64,000 nt of DNA from Aulostomus chinensis (lineage: Eukaryota; Chordata; Actinopteri; Syngnathiformes; Aulostomidae), in contig JBBMOA010000020.1 of the NCBI GenBank assembly GCA_037954235.1, positions 16,646,677 through 16,710,676 of the forward strand, in the 5' to 3' direction. The translations under genes were made by a program, and so were the position numbers. Every line of letters begins with the position of its first letter. Position 1 is the stretch's first letter. This document shows, in pieces, positions 1-11,700 of the stretch. The notes below the pieces were generated by a model, which was not told the origin of the DNA, made no database searches, and saw nothing but the letters and a program-made list of their open reading frames with translations.

Positions 1-540
1 TCGTCAATTTTGAAAAGCACACGGCGTTCCTTCTTTCCTTCGTTCTCTGCGTTCTTCGTTCTCCGGTGACGTAAAATTGGCTTCGGAGCCAGTTCGTCCC
101 TGTTGATGTCAGGATGAGACAAAATGGCCTGATTAGTCAGTCCAATGTTTTGTTGCTCCAATGGGTCACTCTGGCTGAGTGAATTCCCAGGAGGGGTCGG
201 TCCAGCCTCTTCCTGGTTTGGGGTTCGCTGGGCGATTGAATTGCCAGGAGAGGTCAGTCCAACCTCCTGTGGCTCGGGCTCAGCATTTTGATGACCAATT
301 TGCCCATTCTGGATCAAAAAGCTCATCAGCCTCAGGGTCTGCCGTTTTCGCTTCCCTGGCTTCTGACTGTATGTTTCATAGTCCATGTCAGGCTCCAGAG
401 GATCTTCATCGTATTCGTCACCTGAGTACCACATGACGAAATCAAGATGCTTCCTTGGTAGGATTGGCTGGTAGAAAGGAAGTGGATTTCTGTTTGTATG
501 TTGTTTGATGATGGTGAAGCAGGGAGGTCTTATACATCCC
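1..540 (-). CDS. Partial unidentified protein-coding exon running off the left edge
   Basis: On the minus strand a reading frame stays open from about 540 to base 1, some 179 codons, and leaves the window, so its end is unseen. A possible splice acceptor (ctacag) lies at 543-541, just below an in-frame TGA, so this may be an internal exon. The first in-frame ATG is at 434. The start of the frame reads PPCFTIIKQH and later LPRKHLDFVMWYSGDEYDED. An acidic patch follows (DEDPLEPDMDYE), then a basic patch GKRKR, then a low-complexity Gln/Pro/Ser stretch with loosely repeated GLTSPGNS and GPTPPGNS, and a basic end RHRRTKN. No signal peptide or membrane segment is visible. The composition suggests an intracellular, partly disordered protein. 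I do not recognise it. A retroelement-derived frame is the main alternative. The open frame is seen directly; that it is a host gene is inference. Confidence 0.5.
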
Positions 541-1184
541 CTGTAGTTTCAGTCAGTGTGGGACATGACTGGGATCACAGGACCCTGATCTCCTTCACAA
601 CTGTCGAGACGACTGAGGTCTGTGATGGCTGTGAAGGTCATGACTCAGAAATGCTGTGATGTCAGAAGCTCCAGTGGTGGCCGGTACCATGTGGTACGAC
701 TGAGTACAGCTTCTGTTTTTTTGTATTTTTTTTTAACGTTTAATGTTACTTCTCAGACATAGAGAGTGGGGTTTCTACAAAATGTATTCTGAACTACATT
801 GACAGCTTTTGTTTTCCTTTTTTTTTTATGATGGGTCCAAGAGCTTGGGGCAGGGAAAAAAGCCAAAACTCAGAAAAGAGTTGTCATTTTTTCTTAGAAG
901 TGGTTCATTAATGCATAAAATACATTAATTCCCACACATATAACATTCAAAGCACGACTGTCTTTTAAATGGTTGCTTAGAAGCGGCTTAATGAGAATTC
1001 AGAGGTTTGTATTGCATATTGTAAAGAAGTGGAGCATTTTATTGCATTCTCTTATAGGACCACTGGGTGCCGCCAAAGTCAGTAATCTTCAATTGTGGTT
1101 ACTAAAGTACAAAATCACTGGACAAAATGTTGCTTACTTGAAATGTTTTCACCCCTTAATGAAGAATAAACTTCAACTAAGGTT
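541..1184. other. Non-coding stretch, no gene seen
   Basis: AT-rich sequence with T-runs near 720-735 and 818-829. The part at 541-670 would be intron or upstream sequence of the left-edge gene. No exon with supporting similarity was seen. Confidence 0.4.
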
Positions 1185-1185
1185 G

Positions 1186-2597
1186 GGCTGTAATCTCCCA
1201 GTCGACTGGTCGATATATTCGTCAATACGTCCTGGTTCAACCAAAATTCTGATTGGTCGATTTTTTTGACCACGTTAATTTCATCAGGAGGAAAGTACCA
1301 AATTGTCATGGGGGTGTTTTCAAAACACCCCTGTTTCTCAGATAACAATCAATCTTTGAACACCCCCCTTTTTTTTACTATTTTGTACTCGCCCGACCCG
1401 TTGGAGACAGACTGAAGAGCATGAGAAGGCCGACGTCTGGTGGTTTGATGAATGTACATTTAATTTGGACGGTTTAATTTTAAAGTCAGTCCTCGTCCAT
1501 CATGTCAAAGACATCTGCAGTGTGGCAGCATTTCATGAAAGTAGTATAGTAGTGGTATGAAAAAAGTCGAATGCAAGTTTGCAAAGATCAGTTTTCATGT
1601 CACAGCTCCACTACAAACATGACGGCGTATCACCTAAAAACGGTAAGCTAACGTGTCCACCTTAGGTTGCCCCGTCAGTTTTGAGTATATGAACATATCA
1701 GAATTTATATTTCAATGTTATAGTCTCATGATTGTTTTTTTTTTCTTGTAAAAATTCCTACCGTGGACTTGCTTTTTGCTTGAGCATAAAGTTTTAATTT
1801 AAAAGTCTTTTTGTGTCTCAGCCGCGATGCGGCGCTCCTGTGTTGAGTCTCGCTCTGTGCGCAGGACAAATGAGCCTCTTCATCTTCTTCTTACTGGGGT
1901 TTTACGGCGGTTGGCAGTCAACTAGCTGGAGCATTACTCCCCTCTTCTGTCCCACTGTGGAACACCAACTTTCCCTACATCTTACCCCTACACCTCAATC
2001 CTACCTCTAAATCCTACACATAATCCCGATACCTAAATCCTATCATAAAATCCTGTATCCCTCAAATAATCTAATCGAACCCCAACACTCTCTCTATCCT
2101 CCCTCCCCAGAACTCCCTCCAGACTGATCTCACCCCTCCCCATGTCCCTCCACCTGTCCCTCATCACCCTCCTCTCCACTTCATACATGCCACACCTCAG
2201 AAGTACGAGCTCTACCGACTCTTCCTCACCACACCCCTCACACAGCCCAGTGTCGCGCTTCCTTAACACCTTCAAAGTCCCGTTCAGCCCACAGTGTCCC
2301 AGCCTCAGCTTCACCTTCACTACTTCCTCCCTCCTCTGCCCACCTCCACCCTCTCGCTCCACACTCCTCTGAACCCTATAAAAGTGCCTATCCTTCTTCT
2401 CTCTGTCCCACCTTCCCTGCCACATGTCCATCACCCTCTCCCTCACTATCACCTTCAGGACAAATGATAGTGTCGGTCAGGTTTTGTGTTGATAGTTGAC
2501 ACAGTATATTTTTCATATATAAAATTAGTCAATTTTTAGTCGAAATTTGAGGGCTTCAGTCAACCAAGAATTTCTTTGGTTGATTATAGCCCTAGTA
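1186..2597. mobile_element. Candidate DNA transposon with inverted ends and a nested LINE tail
   Basis: The left side begins gggctgtaatc (1186-1196). The right side ends gattatagccc (about 2583-2593), its inverse complement with one mismatch. Both ends are followed inward by related text about guarding motifs of the gtcgactggtcg / ggttgattatag kind that is common in fish hAT-like non-autonomous elements. I could not find a convincing 8-bp target duplication. The LINE fragment at 1960-2460 lies inside it, so the span is composite. A chance inverted pair is possible. Confidence 0.35.
1960..2460 (-). mobile_element. 3' end of a non-LTR retrotransposon ORF (LINE fragment)
   Basis: The minus-strand frame at 2452-2033 (139 codons) reads as the C-terminal part of a fish LINE polyprotein: a WQGRWDREKKDRHFY block, then a region with KLRLGHCGLNGTL, then a zinc-knuckle-like tail CEGCGEEESVE followed by LVLLRC. 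In related LINE tails this last motif is normally C-x2-C with a following E-x-V-x-H and a final C. Here the histidine is replaced by leucine, which fits an inactive copy. The upstream RT and endonuclease parts are absent, so this is a 5'-truncated insertion. The family placement is from memory of such tails, not from a search. Confidence 0.6.
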
Positions 2598-2599
2598 GT

Positions 2600-3090
2600 C
2601 TATGACTCATTTTAAATGTAATGGACTCTTTCTTGGCCTGCATGCCACCTCCACTCCATTTTGGTTAAAAAAAATGGCATTATGGTTTGTGTGTAATGCT
2701 GACAGACAAAATAAAACAGACCTCCTCTGTTCCTCGAATTCATCTTTTAAGATAGCTAAAAACTAAAATATTTAACTACTTGCTAAAATGAGTGATAAAT
2801 ACATGAAGTATGAGTTATTTTACACCGTTTGGGCCTGAAAGAAGTGCTTTTTTTGTTGTTTTGTTTTTGTTTTTTGGGGGGTTTTCCACACAGCTGCAAC
2901 GCCAATGTGGCATATTTTTAAGCTTGAGACGCCCTCTAGTGTCCAGACCGTGCAATTCCATAACCAGACATCTGGTTGAGAGTTTGCAGTAACAATGATA
3001 ATAATACATGTTCGAAGTAACAAATAACGCGTCAAAGCTGTTAATACGTGTTTAAGCTGAATCAGTTTTGATATAAGACGTCGAGTTACG
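2600..3090. other. Non-coding stretch, no gene seen
   Basis: AT-rich DNA with a T/G-rich run at 2850-2882. A gccctctagtgtcc piece near 2931 resembles short dispersed repeats in fish. No exon was supported. Confidence 0.35.
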
Positions 3091-3099
3091 GTCACAATT

Positions 3100-3238
3100 C
3101 AGCGGACAAAGAAAACAATATTCGAGTAAGAGCAAGATTGTTGTCCTGAGGTGGTTGAGTAAGGAAGTGGGCCCACCTTCCGGCTGCAGGAGCGCAGACG
3201 GAGGTGAGGGAGTGGCAACCTGCCACCTTGTGAGCTCT

Positions 3239-3272
<34 letters not shown>

Positions 3273-3351
3273 CTGTCAGGCCTGCTGGGTCCTCCGCTGG
3301 GAGTTGCTTGCTGTTACGCTTTTATTCTCTGGGGAATTAACTCAGAAGCAG
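3100..3351 (+). promoter_or_regulatory. ptk2b: Possible ptk2b promoter and untranslated first exon
   Basis: The first ptk2b exon with coding sequence opens with a splice acceptor at 8690/8691, so at least one untranslated exon must lie upstream. The stretch 3140-3350 is richer in G+C than its surroundings, and ends in a good donor, GAAGCAG followed by gtaata at 3352. A second good donor (GGAG followed by gtgagt) lies at about 3413. Neither is confirmed, and a (GA)n microsatellite sits inside the candidate. The call rests on position and donor quality only. Confidence 0.25.
3241..3269. repeat. (GA)n microsatellite
   Basis: Uninterrupted GA dinucleotide run seen directly. Confidence 0.95.
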
Positions 3352-3419
3352 GTAATACTCCTGTTGTTTACTTTTTTTTTTCTTGTTTTTGAGGAGCTGC
3401 AACTTCTGCGGAGGTGAGT

Positions 3420-3795
3420 TGAACGTGTAGAGGTAGCAAGCGGCTGCCGGGCCCTCACGTAGAGAGGTGACGGCATAAACAATCAGGCCTCCCTGTTCAT
3501 GACTTCAACCTGACAGGCCGTTGAATTTTGTTAAATTTCCTTTTTTTTTTTTTTTTTTAAACAACAACAAAAAACTTTTTTCTTGTTAATGTGTGCAACA
3601 TGTGTAATGTGGCTTTGAAGCCTTCAATTTTATGAATTGTTTACAAAGGTGAACCTCTTGACTGCCATTTTCTCCTAGAGAGAGAGAGAGAGAGAACTTT
3701 GTTCATTAACAAAGCAAGTCTGTGCAGGTAAAGAGGCAGCCAGCAACATTCCAGTGCCTGGGGTCATGGTTGCAATATGCAGACCCTCTGTGCGA

Positions 3796-3841
<46 letters not shown>

Positions 3842-5100
3842 ACAAATACCTGCCTGTGTTGACAAGCCAAGCACCGAACAGGAAAGGGAGCTTTGAAAAA
3901 AAAAAAAAAAAAACTACTGAAGTTGAGATGACCACATTAAAAGAGGAAGGTGACTCCTTTCACATGTCAGCAGATTTGCAGCCGATACAGAGGGACAGTA
4001 TAAGCTTCATGTTTCTCATTTGTCTTTGTTCCATATGATTAAACAAACAAAACAAAAACAAAAATAGAAAAACGGCTCTATTTGGTTAGCTGGCTAAAAG
4101 TCCACTTTTTTTCCTGATCTGGGAAAACCAGTTGATGACACAGAGATGGAATGGATGCTAGTTGTGTCAGGAGTGCATGTCGTGACAGATTCAGGCAGCC
4201 GAGACCGCCACAACTTGAACCTGTTCAGGGACTTTAACATTTATTTTTCAACCAGAGATGTGAGATTTTTCATTTCTTACCATTTTAAGCAGTAACAAAA
4301 GTTGTTCCGTGAAATACGACCATAAAACGCTATTTTTATTAGTCTCCTGACTGTGCACAGTGCAACTCCACAACTGTGCAAACACACACATTGATCTTGA
4401 CAATCGTAAAATACCGAACGACGACAGTGAGTTTGGCTGCCAAAAAGTTGGAATAAGAATTTAAAATTCACAAATCAAAATTCGAGGGAAGAATGCAGAC
4501 ACCATCAGCTGAGGTAGGGATGAACAACACTTGCCACAAATGGACTTTTGGCCTGATTTTTGCCGCTAAACAACATTTATTGATGGAACAACAAATAAAA
4601 ACATGAAAAGCTCCTTTAAATTGACAGGGGTTTGAATAATTACCAGTTTACCTGTTTAAGATTGGCATTATTGTCGATGGCAGATGACAACAAGCCAAAT
4701 CATACTGATTAAACAGATTATCACGCCGTGGAATAATTCTTCTAAGATGTCTAAAGTGATGGCTGTCTTCCCGTTCTACTGAGTTTCTTTCAAGCTCAGC
4801 CTTGTTGCAATGTTACTGTGGAATTTCATTCTCATTTGTCACATCAGACCCTGTCATTCCCCTCCTGACATCTCACCAGTGGATTCTGCACGTTTATCAG
4901 AGGGTGGAGTTGGCGGTGATATTATTTTTGTATCACCTGGATAAAGGTTTTGGTTCAGAATATTCCTGTTTACTGTCCCGCCTTGGCGTCTGTTGTGGCT
5001 GCAGCGTGCTGAAAAAGAATTTTGCTCCATCTCTGTTTTGTGATGAAAATCACCCCCTGGAACAGTTGTTACCATAACAACTCACGTGGCAGCGTGACAG
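3420..5100. other. Non-coding stretch with simple repeats
   Basis: Contains a T-run at 3541-3558, a (GA)n run near 3678-3694, the (TG)n tract at 3800-3838 and an A-run at about 3897-3912. Short frames here are translations of those repeats. No exon was supported. Confidence 0.5.
3800..3838. repeat. (TG)n microsatellite
   Basis: About 19 TG units seen directly. Confidence 0.95.
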
Positions 5101-5112
5101 TGTGTGTGTGCG

Positions 5113-5391
5113 CACTCTTGTACTTGCTACATATTAAGTTCTAGAATACGTAGTTAACCAACAGAGTGAGGACAGTTTTTGAAAATTGAGGACATTTTAG
5201 TTGGTCCTCACATCTTCAAAGTGCCGTTTGAGGGTCAAGACTTGGTTTTAGTTCGAGGTTAGAATCAGGTTCTGGTAAGGTTCGGGGTCAAGGTCACGGT
5301 TAGGCAGTCAGTTGAGAGGGTTAGGTTTAGGGTGAGGGGCTAGGGAATGTATTACGTCAATGAAAGTCCTTACAAAGACATAAGTACAAGG

Positions 5392-5394
<3 letters not shown>
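5113..5394. mobile_element. MITE-like element inserted in a TG microsatellite
   Basis: Left end cactcttgtactt (5113-5125) and right end aagtacaagggtg (5382-5394) are inverse complements with one mismatch. TG repeats flank both outer ends (5101-5110 and 5392-5404), as if one (TG)n tract had been split by the insertion. The interior has no coding capacity and includes gaggacattttagttggtc and a ggttaggtttagggt-type stretch, which I know as a frequent dispersed sequence in fish genomes. The element is about 280 bp. Superfamily is not assigned. Confidence 0.55.
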
Positions 5395-5427
<33 letters not shown>

Positions 5428-8400
5428 CAGACAACATAGTGGGCCTGGTTTTGTTCTTGAGGATCGAAAGTGCCGTCCAGAATTTTCTTGTTTTGATTTT
5501 GTGCGATGTCACAAGGTGATAACAGTTGTTTTACTTTTTTATGAACTTGTTTTTCTTCAGCGTCATGTTTCTATGTTCAGCAGTATTACCCATCTCTCCT
5601 GAAATTTTCCGCTTGACTTGAAATCAAGCACCTGGAAAGTAACTTAAGAGAACATGTTGTCGGTACCAAAGAACAGTACTGGTACGCGACATCCAGCTCT
5701 GTTTGGACCACCATCAGTCCGTCTGTGTGCTCCAGTCTTCTGAGTTTTAGTGTTTGTGTGTTGAAAAGACATAAAATCGAGTCTCACACCTTTGTTAGCT
5801 CGGCCAGACTGGAGGACACAGTTTCAACAGAGCTCATTCTGCATTCCGTTCCACTGAATTGTTGCCTTTTCTGTCCCGTTAACATTTCACGCGCAAATCC
5901 ATTGTTCTAATCTAACAATTAAAATTTACATAATGAAATACCTTAAAATCAGAACACTGAAAGAAGCAGTATTTTAGCCATGTCCTGATTGTCTTACACA
6001 GTTCCCCCTGAAATATTACTAGAAATCGTAATATTTTGTACTATTGCAGTACAACTATGACTCCAACTTCCAGTGTAGATGCATAATAGGTTTTCCTCCT
6101 CAGGAATTCATAATGAATTTCTAATAAATTCAGTGTTTCCTTGGTGCAGACGATGGCAGGGAGTCCTAGATTTAATTAATCTTGGAAGATTAAAATAAAA
6201 TTAAGCTTACAAACAGCTTTTAAGCCTTTTTTTTTAAAGTGGGAACTTGTTAAGCCTTCTTATAACCACATGAAGCTAGTTTATGCTATTAGCCTTGATG
6301 CTACATGGCCAAATTTGCTCTTCATATTAAAAGCATTACTTGCAGCTGACTCATTTTGTTCTTTAACATGGGATGACAGTTACATGATAAGTTCAAGCAT
6401 CCACCCCTATCCTTTATCCCAATTTCTTTTTTTCCTCAGACATATTTTAATTTTTTTTTTTTCTAAAGGAGAGGTGTGTCTAATATTTATTTCAAGCAAA
6501 GGAATGTTTCCAGAGCTTCATAGACAGGAGTAGAACTGCTGGAAGTTTTCTTCACCTTAGAAATTTTCTTTAACTCTCATCCTCCTTCTAACCCATCTGT
6601 CAGTCCTCCTACACCTGGGTGATGGTGCAACATGCCGGCTGTGCTGTACCATCTTCTCTCTCGCTCGCTCTCTCACTCCCTTTCTCTCTGTCTTTAAACA
6701 CACACACACACACATGAACACACCCACACGTGGCCCAGCTGGGGAATTCGTGGCCTCAGGCTAACAAAACACAACCCTGTACAACAGCGGCGGAAAGCCA
6801 TGAGAGGAACCAACACGTCTCGGTTGCCTCACAGCCAACTGACAGCACGGAGCTTCATTTATGAGAAAAATCCCATTCTGACAGCTGTAACAGACGGACT
6901 GTGAGGTTGGTAGAAATAATTGGAGCATTGTGGGATCGGCTGCAAAGGTTGTAAAGTTTTTATCCCTCTTTTGCTCTGATTGCTGAGTCAACATGTCCTC
7001 CGGTTTTTAGAGACACTCCATTTGCCTTTGGTGCCTTCTTACAAGAGCTTATGCGACCTGAGAGTCAAAGAAGGAGGATTTCTCTGTTTTTTTGGTCAAT
7101 ATTTCCAGATGTATGTGCTGTTAGATTTTGTATTTCAGGGTTGTTGTTTTTTAAGCAGAATCTCAGGTTTTTGCAGCTTAACTCACATTACGCGTTCATG
7201 GCAGTCTGTCAGACTGACTTTGACATTTGACCACTAAGAAAATTTCACTTCATCCTCGAGTCCTAGCGGACGTTTGCGCTATATTTGAAGAAATTTCCTC
7301 AAGCTGTTCCTGACCCTTCCCAGTGGATGTCTGTGGCAGATCTGGAGACATTTTTTTCCCCCTCAAGGCATTCGAGGGATACTCATTTGAGGTGAAAGTG
7401 ACCTTTGACCTTTGACAGACACAATCTTTTCAGTTCGTCCTTGAGTCCCGTCAGATATTTTAGCCAAAAGTGCAAAAAATAACAAAACCCAAAAACCTCT
7501 AAAAGCACCTCTGAGTTATTGTGTGAACAGTGCAGTTGTGTGGCTTGAATGGTTGTGTGTTGTCTTTGGATGCACCAAAGGTACCGAGGTCGTTAAGCCC
7601 AGTTTCTCTGCTTCTTCCTCTCATGTTGTACTGAGAGTAAACCCAACGCTGCAGTGACTAACTAGCGCCTTTTGCTGTTCAAAATACCAAATTACCAGAA
7701 ACAAGAAGAGCAGTATCTATATCTATCTATATATAGATATAGATAGATATATATCTGTCTACATGTATATAGATATAGAATCTCATACTTTTACTACATT
7801 GGATGATTATCTTTTCTTTTTTCAGCATGGGTTGCTACTCAGCTCTGATTTTAACATTTGCGATCACTATTTAAGTTTTTAAGAGTTTCCCGGTGAAACA
7901 GCCTTTCTCATATATGTTTGGGGCCTTTTTTTTTTTTTTTTCATCTGACTTTCCTTTTTGTGTGACTTTTGTCTTTTCTACCTTCATCACAGTTGTTTTA
8001 GCTGATGAAAAATGAATATCTAAGAATAATGTAAAACTAAAACTCTTACAAATGGCACCTTTTCAATATTGAAGAAGTGGAGTTGAATTACTTGGCTAAC
8101 TCCCGCATGAATATTTCTGAATATCCTGAATTATTCCAGATGAGCAATTTGTTGCTACATCCGGACTTCTGACAGGTAGAACAAATCCAAACAGGTTGTA
8201 TAACAGAAGCTACTACACAGTCAGTGGTTAGTCATCGCCGTAGTTTTGATACGGATCGATTTTGGTGTTTCGGTTAACGTTTCATATGGGCTGGTTCCCT
8301 CAAGGCTGTAAGTTGCACTTTTATCCTGACCCTATCTTCAATAGCAGAGGAGCAAAAATATCACAGTTTTATTGACACAGTAGATCAGATCTCTGAAGAG

Positions 8401-8690
8401 GGTTTTGCTTCGTGGATCACGCAGGTCCTCACTTGAAATCACAGATAGACAGGAATGTAATTAGAAACAAATGATGTGAGTCACAGATCAGAGCATGAAT
8501 ATGAATGGTGGCAAGACTCGTACTATGATGAATCCTAGAACAGCTTGTACTCATCACAGTGCACAGCATTGTCACTGGGAACCTTCCTTTAATAGGATAG
8601 GAAAGTTCCTCCTTGTTTCTAATTAGAAAGTTCCAAGACATGGGTTGAGTTATGGCGACATTAACCTTCTTTTTTTTCCTCTCTCGCTAG
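5395..8690. other. Non-coding upstream region of ptk2b
   Basis: Holds a (GA)n run at 5403-5427, a (CA)n run at about 6697-6714, an AT-rich near-palindrome at 7714-7754 and a T-run at 7927-7942. It is probably the first intron of ptk2b plus upstream DNA. No coding exon was supported. Confidence 0.45.
7714..7754. repeat. Near-palindromic TATC/GATA repeat
   Basis: A TATCTA-type run passes through a TATATA centre and is answered by AGATA-type units, so the strand can pair with itself. The symmetry is not perfect. Confidence 0.7.
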
Positions 8691-8732
8691 ACAGAATGAA
8701 GTTGATATGATGGTGCAAACCCAGCCGTGAGA
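8691..8732 (+). other. ptk2b: ptk2b 5' untranslated part of first coding exon
   Basis: A T/C-rich tract ending ctcgctag marks the acceptor at 8690. The 42 untranslated bases contain an in-frame stop (TGA 8703) and an out-of-frame ATG, so translation should begin at 8733 or 8745. Confidence 0.7.
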
Positions 8733-11700
8733 ATGTATGAGGTGATGTCCGGTGACACCCTGGCTTGGAAGGTGCCCAGTCCAAGAAACAGTGGCACCGA
8801 TTCCAGCCCCGAGTCACACTTCACGGTGGACGAAGGGGCCGTCAAGATCCTCAAAGTGTGTTTCTGTACCAACAACAACCTGGGCAAGAACTTTAAGCTG
8901 GTCAAATGTGACAGCTCTTGGCAAATAAGGGTGAGAGCAAAAACCTATTGGGAGTGAATGTGTCAGGAGACTGTGATGAAGAGGGAAACCTCAGTTTGTC
9001 TTGGATGGCTCAGGTTGCTAATCTGTCAAAGCAGGAGTTTTATGGGGTTTCTGTTTGTTTAGCAGCAGAGCCAACAAATGTTGCTGTTAATATCATTTTT
9101 TTGTCATTATGTCATTTCAAGGCTAATTTATTTAACTAAGGTCGATTAAAAATGGATGATAATGGATGAATTCTGGCTCCTCCTTCTTCAGGGAATCATT
9201 CGCTCCATTCTGGTAAGCGGTCGTCTGGGGCCCAATATCGAACACACAGGATGTTACGGCCTCCTGCTGAAACACCTCAAATCAGAAGAGCTTCACTGGC
9301 TGCATCCTGATCTGACCGTTGGAGAGGTGGAGCAACGTTATGAGAGCCATCACGTGGAAGCTGAATGGAGGTACAGTTGACTCGAGAGGATGTTTTGGAG
9401 CAAATTTCACGACTGAAGATGATCGGTTAGCAGGGGTGTTTTTCTAATTGATTATTTTCCTTCCGATCACAGGTATGACCTTCGTATCAGATACATTCCT
9501 GTCAACTTCCTGGAAAAATTCAAAGACGACAGATCAACATTTCTGTATTTTTACCAACAGGTAACAACCAGGCTGGATTTTAGTTCAAGTATGTTGTTGG
9601 TATGCTATCAAATGTCAGCCACACCAGTCTAAACGTTACTGGGATTGTGGACGATACCGTTTGACCATCAATAATGGCTCAGCCGAGCGTGATACTGACA
9701 TATCAGCAACATGCATGTGTGATTTTTGTGGGGTTCGTCATTAAATTAATCATTTTTTTAATTCATCTTTTTATGAAAATACAAATAATAGTGTAAAACG
9801 TACAAATCCTTCCATCGTTGCATGTTATGTGGCAGTTGCTAGTCAAAATCACTGCAGTGAGATACTTCTTCAGAAATGTGCCGCTCAAAGAAGTGGTAGG
9901 TTTGAATTGTTGAGAGATGAGACCCCACCTGCTGTTTACAGCCTTAAAACTGTCACGGTCTGGAAATGTGTTGATACGGTGTGTTTGTCTTTCTCTGTCG
10001 GACAGGTGCGTAGTGATTACATGCAGTATCACGCCAGTAAGGTCAGTGAAGGGATGGCGCTGCAGCTCGGTTGTTTGGAGATCAGGTGAGTCACTTTTTC
10101 CCCCTCCGCGTTCCTTCCCTCCAGTGCGTATACGGGTGAGGCGACTGGAGTCGGTGTGAATTTAGAAAAAACACATTCGCAAACGCATTCGTTGTGACAT
10201 TTATAATATCAGGATGAGATCTCTGCATGCGTGCAATTTATTAGCTGTTTTCTGTATTTTCTGTTTTTCAAACTACAGGAGGTTCTATAAAGACATGAAT
10301 GCAAAAGGACTTGAGAAGAAGTCCAACTTTGAGCTGCTAGAGTAAGTTTTTATACTTTTAAAATCTGATCAGCAGGTTTAGATCCTAGTAAACCCTTTGG
10401 ATTGTAATTGAAAAACATAAATTGCCGAGTCATGTGTTAAATTCATTTTTTTCCTGAACTTTGCTGCATAAATGAAGAAAGGAGGTGGGCCTGGACCTTT
10501 TCTTCCCTCAACAGCTGATAAACAGTATGAAGGTACGTGTTGAGAGCCTGCAGGAGCTATTCTTTTGCCTCCAAACGTATTTAAAACTTGCACACATGAT
10601 ATAAAGTCAAATAATCCTGTCGTTTTCCAGTCCAAGCAGCTACGAAAGTTGATCCAGCAAACGTTTCAGCAGTTCGCGACACTCAAGGAGGACGACTGCA
10701 TGGTCAAGTTTTTCAAGACACTTAATGAGTTCATCAGTTACGACGAGGAGGTGTTTCCATGTGAACTAGTGGTGAGTAGCAGCGTTTCGTCATTTGCTGT
10801 CCCCAAGCCGTTCTGCACATCACCTCAATGTGGTTCAGGTGAAAATGACAAACCTTAAAAGACTCTCCCTTATAAATAGCAAGGTTGGAGTTTGTCGGTT
10901 GAGCTGGTCATCGGTGGGAGAGGCATTCGCCAACGTACACAGAAGAATTCAGCGGTGAGCATGATGGAGATATTCTCCGATATCAAATCTGCCCGGTTAA
11001 GTTGGAGTGTTTTTTGTTAAAGGGTTGTTGTGCGCTTTCTTTCTTTGTATATATGCTTCCTCCGCTCCACATTTTAGGAATATCAAAAAAGAGGAGTACC
11101 CAAGAAAGATGTGTTTACAGCTGGATTGCCAAAAACAAACACCACAGAAATAAGTCCCGAAATTAGTTTTTCTTTTTTGAACATTTTCAAGTATTCACGA
11201 TCCCACGATCCTTCAAATTAAACTACTGTACAAGTATATAAAATAGTATGAATAAACATAGTTCAAATTAACCCTAACCCTAACCCACCCCCAGCTGCTA
11301 ACACAATGCTAACATACGTGGCCAACACTTTTGCTTCAGGTTAAATTATCTAATTTTCAGAATGAATTTCTGTCACAGGAACCAAACCAGCACTTTTACT
11401 TTAATAGTTTGACTACATTTTACTCTACTTGTCTTTGCGTCCAATGGGAATATTTTCATTGCTGTATTTATACTTTTGTGGTGTTCTACTTTTCGACAAG
11501 GACAGATCATGAGCTTGTTTTCTGAAGTGTCAAATATGAAGATTTTTCTCTGTCACATCTCATATTTAAAGTAAACAATGAATCACCCCTTTGGACTTTG
11601 TTGGCCTTCAGCGTATTCTCCAGCATTACACAGCTGATGCTATCTTGTCCATCATAATTTCAACAAGTGCAACCCTGTTTTTCTGGCGCATTAGCCTGTC

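Noticed and set aside
11083..11150. Possible ptk2b exon after a ttttag acceptor (EYQKRGVPKKDVF)
   Set aside because: It has no match to the family, and the exon at 11695-11796 supplies the missing segment in phase.
11270..11292. Telomere-like ccctaaccctaaccc
   Set aside because: Only two to three units inside an intron; not a telomere or a meaningful interstitial array.
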